From assembly GCF_014635345.1 (NCBI RefSeq), contig NZ_BMCU01000005.1:62001-126000 (forward strand): a stretch of 64,000 nucleotides of DNA, read 5' to 3'. Shown here one piece after another: positions 60,208-64,000 of the stretch. The DNA comes from Rhodococcoides trifolii. GTDB taxonomy: Bacteria; Actinomycetota; Actinomycetes; Mycobacteriales; Mycobacteriaceae. Every line of letters begins with the position of its first letter. The first letter of the stretch is position 1. The notes below the pieces were generated by a model. It made no database searches and was not told the origin of the DNA. It saw only the letters and a program-made list of their open reading frames with translations. The position numbers and the translations under genes were made by a program.

Positions 60208-62031
60208 CTAGCCGGTAATCGGCACCTGCGCAATGAGAGCCGTACCGAGTCCGAGCGGGCTCGCCACCGTCAATGTTCCGCCGACTGCCTCGATCCGGTC
60301 GTGCAGTCCCAACAGTCCAGATCCACCCTCCGTCGTGGCCCCGCCGACGCCGTCGTCGGTCACGGTCAAGTCGAGAAGGCCGCCGTCGAGGCGCACGGTG
60401 ACCACGATTTCCGTGGCCTGCGCATACTTCGCGGTGTTCGTCATCGCCTCTGCCGCCACGTAATACGCGGCCACCTCGATGCGCTCGGGCAGCCTGACAC
60501 CGACGTCGACCGTCAGGGACACCGGTACCGGCGACCGTCTGGCCAACGTCTTGAGGGCAGGGCCGAGACCGCCTCGGGACAGGATGGCCGGGTGGATTCC
60601 ACGCGAGAGTTGCTGCAGATCGGCATGCAGCTGGGCGAGATCGTCGACTGTGCGGTCGAGTTGCGACCACAGGGCCGGCTGGTCGACGGGCACTGCTGCT
60701 TGCGCTGCCCGCAACTCCATACTGAGCGAGACGATGCGTTGTTGCGCGCCGTCGTGCAGATCACGCTCGATGGTGCGCCGCGCCTGATCGGCAGCGGCAA
60801 TGACGCGCGCCCGGGACAGCGTCAGTTGTTCTCGTGTCTCGCTGTTGAAGACCGCGGTACCCACCAGATCGGCGAAATCGGTGAGTCTCGCGGCGATGTC
60901 GGGTATCGGCGTGCGGTCGACCGCTCCGACCACCACCGCCCCCCAGGTCTTCCCGTCCACCTTGATCGGAACGCCGACACCCTGCAGCAAGCCTCGTTCG
61001 CGTAGTCGGCCGGCGATCGGTCCGGTAGCCGTGGTGTAGTCGACCGTGGCCGGAGCGCCGGTCGAGAGAACCTCGGTGCAGATGTTGCGTCCACCGAGTT
61101 CCAGACGCTCACCCACCTCGAGATGATCGCGCTGCATGTCGTCGTCGCACCCTCCGAGAACGGTACAGAATCCGTCGGGGTCGAATCGGACCAACGACAC
61201 GTGCTCCGCGCCGAGGGACTGCGACAGTTCCTGAACGGTGGCGGGGAAGATGTCCGCTGGGTCGCCCTGGAGCGCGACCAGCGTTGCCACCCTCCGCAAC
61301 GCGGCCTGCTGCTTGGCGAGGTCGATGGTGCTCCGGTGCAACGCTTCTCGGTCGCGCGCCGCCGCCAGGAGCGCCTCGAGAGCGGGAACGACGCGGCTCA
61401 CGCGCCGAGACTCCGACGCCGACAACGAATCGGGCAGGAACAGAACTGCGATGTCGAGATCGCCGTCGCGCAAAACGATTCGGGTGTACCCCGGCTTGTC
61501 CTCGGCCGTGCCCGATTCCAACACGGCATACGGAGGGGGAAGATCGAGCACGTCGCTCAGTCGTCGACTCACCGTGTCACCGATCTCGCGCACGCTCGGC
61601 CTGCGCAGCATGGTCCGCGCGAGTTCGGCGAGAAGATCTGCCTCGCAACGGCGTTGGTAGGACTCGATCCCCCGCAGTCGAGCCTGGCCGGCAAGAAGGT
61701 TGCATACCAACGCCAACACCACGAACACCACGATTGCCGGATAGAGGCTGTCCGGACTTTCGCTCGCATGAAGGTATGCGTACGCGACAGCGCTGGCAGC
61801 GGACATCGTCAAGGCCGTCGCGATACCCCACCCCGCGGAGACGATCAGCACTCCCAGCAGGAACACCGCCCCGAACGGGTTCTCCGGCGAGATGCGCCGC
61901 AGCGCAAGGACGACGAGAACTTCGGCAGCAAGCACACCACACACGGCTGCCACACCCCAGACCGCGGGGGGCGACGACGGACGAAGGATCATGGAGACGT
62001 ACCGATCCCATCCGGTCCTTCGTGGCCTCAT
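60208..62031 (-). CDS. GAF domain sensor histidine kinase
   Basis: A 607-residue membrane kinase from ATG 62031 (GTG 62070 would add 13 residues). Four hydrophobic segments (about 20-120) form a KdpD-like DUF4118 region. A coiled linker follows, then a GAF domain (about 255-400; ELSQSLGAEHVSLVRFDPDG). The HisKA_3 dimerisation helix has the phosphorylated histidine in RTIERDLHDGAQQRIVSLSMELR (about 417), and a HATPase domain is at the end (EAMTNTAKYAQAT, GGSGLLGLHDRIEAVGG). It is a NarX/DevS-type kinase. The partner is probably the NarL-type regulator at 62500 or the adjacent stand-alone receiver. Confidence 0.88.
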   Translation of the reverse strand: MRPRRTGWDRYVSMILRPSSPPAVWGVAAVCGVLAAEVLVVLALRRISPENPFGAVFLLGVLIVSAGWGIATALTMSAASAVAYAYLHASESPDSLYPAIVVFVVLALVCNLLAGQARLRGIESYQRRCEADLLAELARTMLRRPSVREIGDTVSRRLSDVLDLPPPYAVLESGTAEDKPGYTRIVLRDGDLDIAVLFLPDSLSASESRRVSRVVPALEALLAAARDREALHRSTIDLAKQQAALRRVATLVALQGDPADIFPATVQELSQSLGAEHVSLVRFDPDGFCTVLGGCDDDMQRDHLEVGERLELGGRNICTEVLSTGAPATVDYTTATGPIAGRLRERGLLQGVGVPIKVDGKTWGAVVVGAVDRTPIPDIAARLTDFADLVGTAVFNSETREQLTLSRARVIAAADQARRTIERDLHDGAQQRIVSLSMELRAAQAAVPVDQPALWSQLDRTVDDLAQLHADLQQLSRGIHPAILSRGGLGPALKTLARRSPVPVSLTVDVGVRLPERIEVAAYYVAAEAMTNTAKYAQATEIVVTVRLDGGLLDLTVTDDGVGGATTEGGSGLLGLHDRIEAVGGTLTVASPLGLGTALIAQVPITG

Positions 62032-62091
62032 TTGACGCGGCCTCGTCTCACTCGGCCGGCCGGCAGTCACACGATGTTCCGGTTAGCGGTA

Positions 62092-62499
62092 ATGCCCCGG
62101 CCTGATACGTCTGACACTCTGGACGAGGTGAACCCGCCCATCTCCCGCGTCGTGATCGTGGACGACAGCCCTGCGTTCTGCACGGCTGCGCGCTCCATGT
62201 TCGAGGCAGCGGGAATCGACGTGGTGGGAACAGCGTCGACATCGGACGACGCCCTCGCGGCGGTAACCGTCGGAAAGCCCGATGTGATACTCGTCGACAT
62301 CGATCTGGGCGGGGAGAATGGATTCGAGGTCGTCGAAGCACTCGCCGGTCTCGACCTCCATCCCCGCCCGGCCATCGTTCTGGTGTCCACCCACGACGAG
62401 GACGATTTCGTCGACATGGTCGAGGCGAGTGCCGCGGTGGGGTTCGTTCCCAAGTTCGCGATGTCGGTGGAGCTCATCGCGCGCACGATGGCGCGGTGA
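62092..62499 (+). CDS. stand-alone receiver domain response regulator
   Basis: A 135-residue protein made only of a receiver domain. SRVVIVDDSPAFCTAARSMF has the acidic pair, VILVDIDLGGENGF the phosphorylatable aspartate (about 65), and GFVPKFAMS the conserved lysine. No output domain follows, since the stop at 62499 abuts the end of the convergent NarL-type gene. It is divergent from the kinase gene, with 60 bases between the starts. GTG 62129 is an alternative start. Confidence 0.82.
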   Translation: MPRPDTSDTLDEVNPPISRVVIVDDSPAFCTAARSMFEAAGIDVVGTASTSDDALAAVTVGKPDVILVDIDLGGENGFEVVEALAGLDLHPRPAIVLVSTHDEDDFVDMVEASAAVGFVPKFAMSVELIARTMAR

Positions 62500-63156
62500 T
62501 CATGTCGTCGCATCGAGAAACACCATCACAGCTCGGACGCGGCGATGATCGTCGGCGGTCTCGGCCAGGTTCAGCTTCGTGAGAATGCTTCGAACGTGCT
62601 TCTCGACGGTCCCTTCGGTGATCCACAGACGGCGACCGATGCCGGAGTTCGAGAGTCCCTCGGCCATCAGAGTCAGTACCTCTCGCTCGCGAACACTCAG
62701 CACTGCCAGCGGATCGTCGCGTCGGCGCGCCGTCACCAACTCGTGCACCAGTGCCGGATCGACAACGGATGCGCCGTTCGCGACGCGGTCCAGCGTGTCG
62801 ACGAAATCGGCGATGTCGGTGACGCGAGTCTTCAGCAGGTAACCGATGCCGTGACCGCCGGCGAGGAGTTCGAGGGCGTGATCGACCTCGACGTGCGAGG
62901 ACAGCAATACGATTGCCGTGTCCGGGAACTCCTTGCGAATGGCGAGCGCCGCATCGAGCCCTTCGGAGGTGTGCGACGGCGGCATCCTGATGTCGACGAT
63001 GGCCAGCTGCGGTGGGTTGGCGCGGACCAGCGCCAACAACTCCTGCGCGTCACCGGCCTGACCGATCACCTCGAGCCCCGAGCTCGCAAGCAGGCTCGAC
63101 AGACCTTCTCTCAGCAAGACGTCGTCGTCGGCCAGCACGACCTGTAGACCTGCCAT
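62500..63156 (-). CDS. NarL/FixJ family response regulator
   Basis: A 218-residue protein from ATG 63156, with GGAGG 8 bases upstream. The receiver has LADDDVLLREGLSSLLASSG, the aspartate in LAIVDIRMPP, and KTRV near its end. The LuxR-type DNA-binding domain is LSVREREVLTLMAEGLSNSGIGRRLWITEGTVEKHVRSILTKLNL. It probably acts as a transcription activator downstream of the histidine kinase at 60208. It is in a different operon, convergent with the stand-alone receiver. Confidence 0.9.
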   Translation of the reverse strand: MAGLQVVLADDDVLLREGLSSLLASSGLEVIGQAGDAQELLALVRANPPQLAIVDIRMPPSHTSEGLDAALAIRKEFPDTAIVLLSSHVEVDHALELLAGGHGIGYLLKTRVTDIADFVDTLDRVANGASVVDPALVHELVTARRRDDPLAVLSVREREVLTLMAEGLSNSGIGRRLWITEGTVEKHVRSILTKLNLAETADDHRRVRAVMVFLDATT

Positions 63157-63249
63157 CGGCACGCCCCTCCGTCGGCCGAAGGCACTCGGACAGCGTTCGG
63201 GTGCACTCACTCTAAAGAATGAATGCACCCGATTCGACTGCTACGAACG

Positions 63250-64000
63250 TCAGGGCGTCGGCATGCCACCGTTTACGTGGAGTGTTTCGCCGATAACGAA
63301 GCTGGATTCGGGGGATGCGAGGTAGACGTACGCCGTTGCCAGTTCAGCGGGCTGACCCCACCGGCCGAGCGGGGTTCCTTCGCCAACCGTGGGCAGTGCG
63401 TCGGTCGGCTGACCACCCGCGGTCTGCAGTGGTGTCCACACCGGACCGGGCGCAACGACATTGACTCGAATGCCACGATCTGCAACCTGCTGCGACAAAC
63501 CCTTCAGGAAGGTGTTGATCGCCGCCTTGGTCATTGCGTAGTGGATCAGGTGCGGCGATGGCTGGTAGGCCTGGATGGACGACGATCCGATGATGGTCGA
63601 GCCCGGCGGCATGTGCGGCACAGCCGCCTTCGCGGTCCAGAACATGGCGTAGATGTTGGTCTTGACCGTCGCGTCGAATTCCTCGTCGGTCAGGTCCTCG
63701 ATGTTGTTCACGTACTGCTGCTTGCCGGCGTTGATGACCAGGGCGTCCAGGCCGCCGAGTTCACGCACGGTGGTTTCCACCAAGGTGCGGCAGTGCTCGG
63801 CGCTGGTGATGTCACCGGGGATCTTGACTGCCTTGCGTCCGGCGTCGGTGATGAGCTTCGCGATCGCCTCGGCGTCGGATTCTTCTTCGGGGAGGTAGGA
63901 GATCGCTACGTCGGCGCCTTCCCGTGCGTAGGCAATGGCCGTCGCACCACCGATACCGGAGTCTCCACCGGTGATCAGGGCCTTGCGCCCTTCGAGGCGG
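63250..64000 (-). CDS. SDR family oxidoreductase (C-terminal part, cut by window edge)
   Basis: About 250 residues, running off the right edge. The Rossmann motif ALITGGDSGIGGATAIAYAREG, the NAG element LVINAGKQ, the catalytic serine in IIGSSSIQAY, and HYAMTKAAINTFLKGLSQQVA (YxxxK) are complete. The C-terminus PLGRWGQPAELATAYVYLASPESSFVIGETLHVNGGMPTP ends in the typical GG. It is close to the general-stress short-chain dehydrogenases of the YghA/GsiB-neighbour type. The N-terminal 30 or so residues are outside the window. Confidence 0.88.
   Translation of the reverse strand, partial: RLEGRKALITGGDSGIGGATAIAYAREGADVAISYLPEEESDAEAIAKLITDAGRKAVKIPGDITSAEHCRTLVETTVRELGGLDALVINAGKQQYVNNIEDLTDEEFDATVKTNIYAMFWTAKAAVPHMPPGSTIIGSSSIQAYQPSPHLIHYAMTKAAINTFLKGLSQQVADRGIRVNVVAPGPVWTPLQTAGGQPTDALPTVGEGTPLGRWGQPAELATAYVYLASPESSFVIGETLHVNGGMPTP

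Overview
This window comes from a high-GC actinobacterium of the Corynebacteriales, most likely Rhodococcus or a close relative. The evidence is the very high G+C, frequent GTG starts, many 4-bp ATGA/GTGA gene overlaps, and a gene set (sepH, rpfA behind a c-di-AMP riboswitch, cspB, bacterial XPB, monomeric isocitrate dehydrogenase) that is typical of the order. From about 5 kb to 33 kb the order citA, serC, sepH, trmH-like, marR, DUF3027, MFS, DUF2771, cspB, yccF, rpfA, XPB and dapC follows the M. tuberculosis block around Rv0889c to Rv0858c, so this part is conserved chromosomal backbone. No tRNA, rRNA, CRISPR array, prophage or insertion sequence was seen. No gap between genes exceeds about 300 bases; the longest (25011-25276) is filled by a riboswitch.

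Layout. 1-5 kb: an aldose-epimerase fragment, a CPBP membrane protease, a TetR/epimerase divergent pair with twin operators, and a pdxH-MFS operon. 5-10 kb: central metabolism and division (citA, serC, sepH). 10-15 kb: an RNA methyltransferase, an Eis-like acetyltransferase, and a MarR regulator upstream of an MFS exporter. 15-19 kb: an operon of DUF3027, a giant Hsp90-like (sacsin-N) ATPase and a PAP2 phosphatase; the ATPase lacks a canonical start for its apparently conserved N-terminus. 19-26 kb: a cyclotransferase lipoprotein, membrane proteins, cspB, a GT87 mannosyltransferase and rpfA, whose upstream region carries a perfect CRP/GlxR-type site and a ydaO (c-di-AMP) riboswitch. 26-31 kb: a helicase-associated protein and XPB helicase. 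31-34 kb: an F420-type oxidoreductase, dapC and an AraC regulator.

34-64 kb is accessory metabolism and stress response. It holds an aldehyde dehydrogenase-GMC oxidase-VOC operon divergent from a PucR regulator, and alkB under a perfect LexA box. It also holds a class I DAHP synthase with a structured leader, the ohrR-ohr peroxide operon, and a cutinase-like secreted protein. Next come an amidohydrolase-TetR-hydrolase operon, an M4 protease with its emfourin-type inhibitor, and a truncated response regulator beside monomeric icd. Last are an orphan CrtI-type desaturase, hydrolase/MFS operons, and a sensor kinase with two response regulators. A short GC-rich repeat (core GGCCTCCGGCCT[A/T]CCCG) occurs four times, always at divergent gene starts. 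Several genes (alkB, ohrR, dapC, a DUF732-like lipoprotein, a DUF1206 protein) have -10 boxes placed so that the start codon is the predicted transcription start, suggesting leaderless mRNAs.
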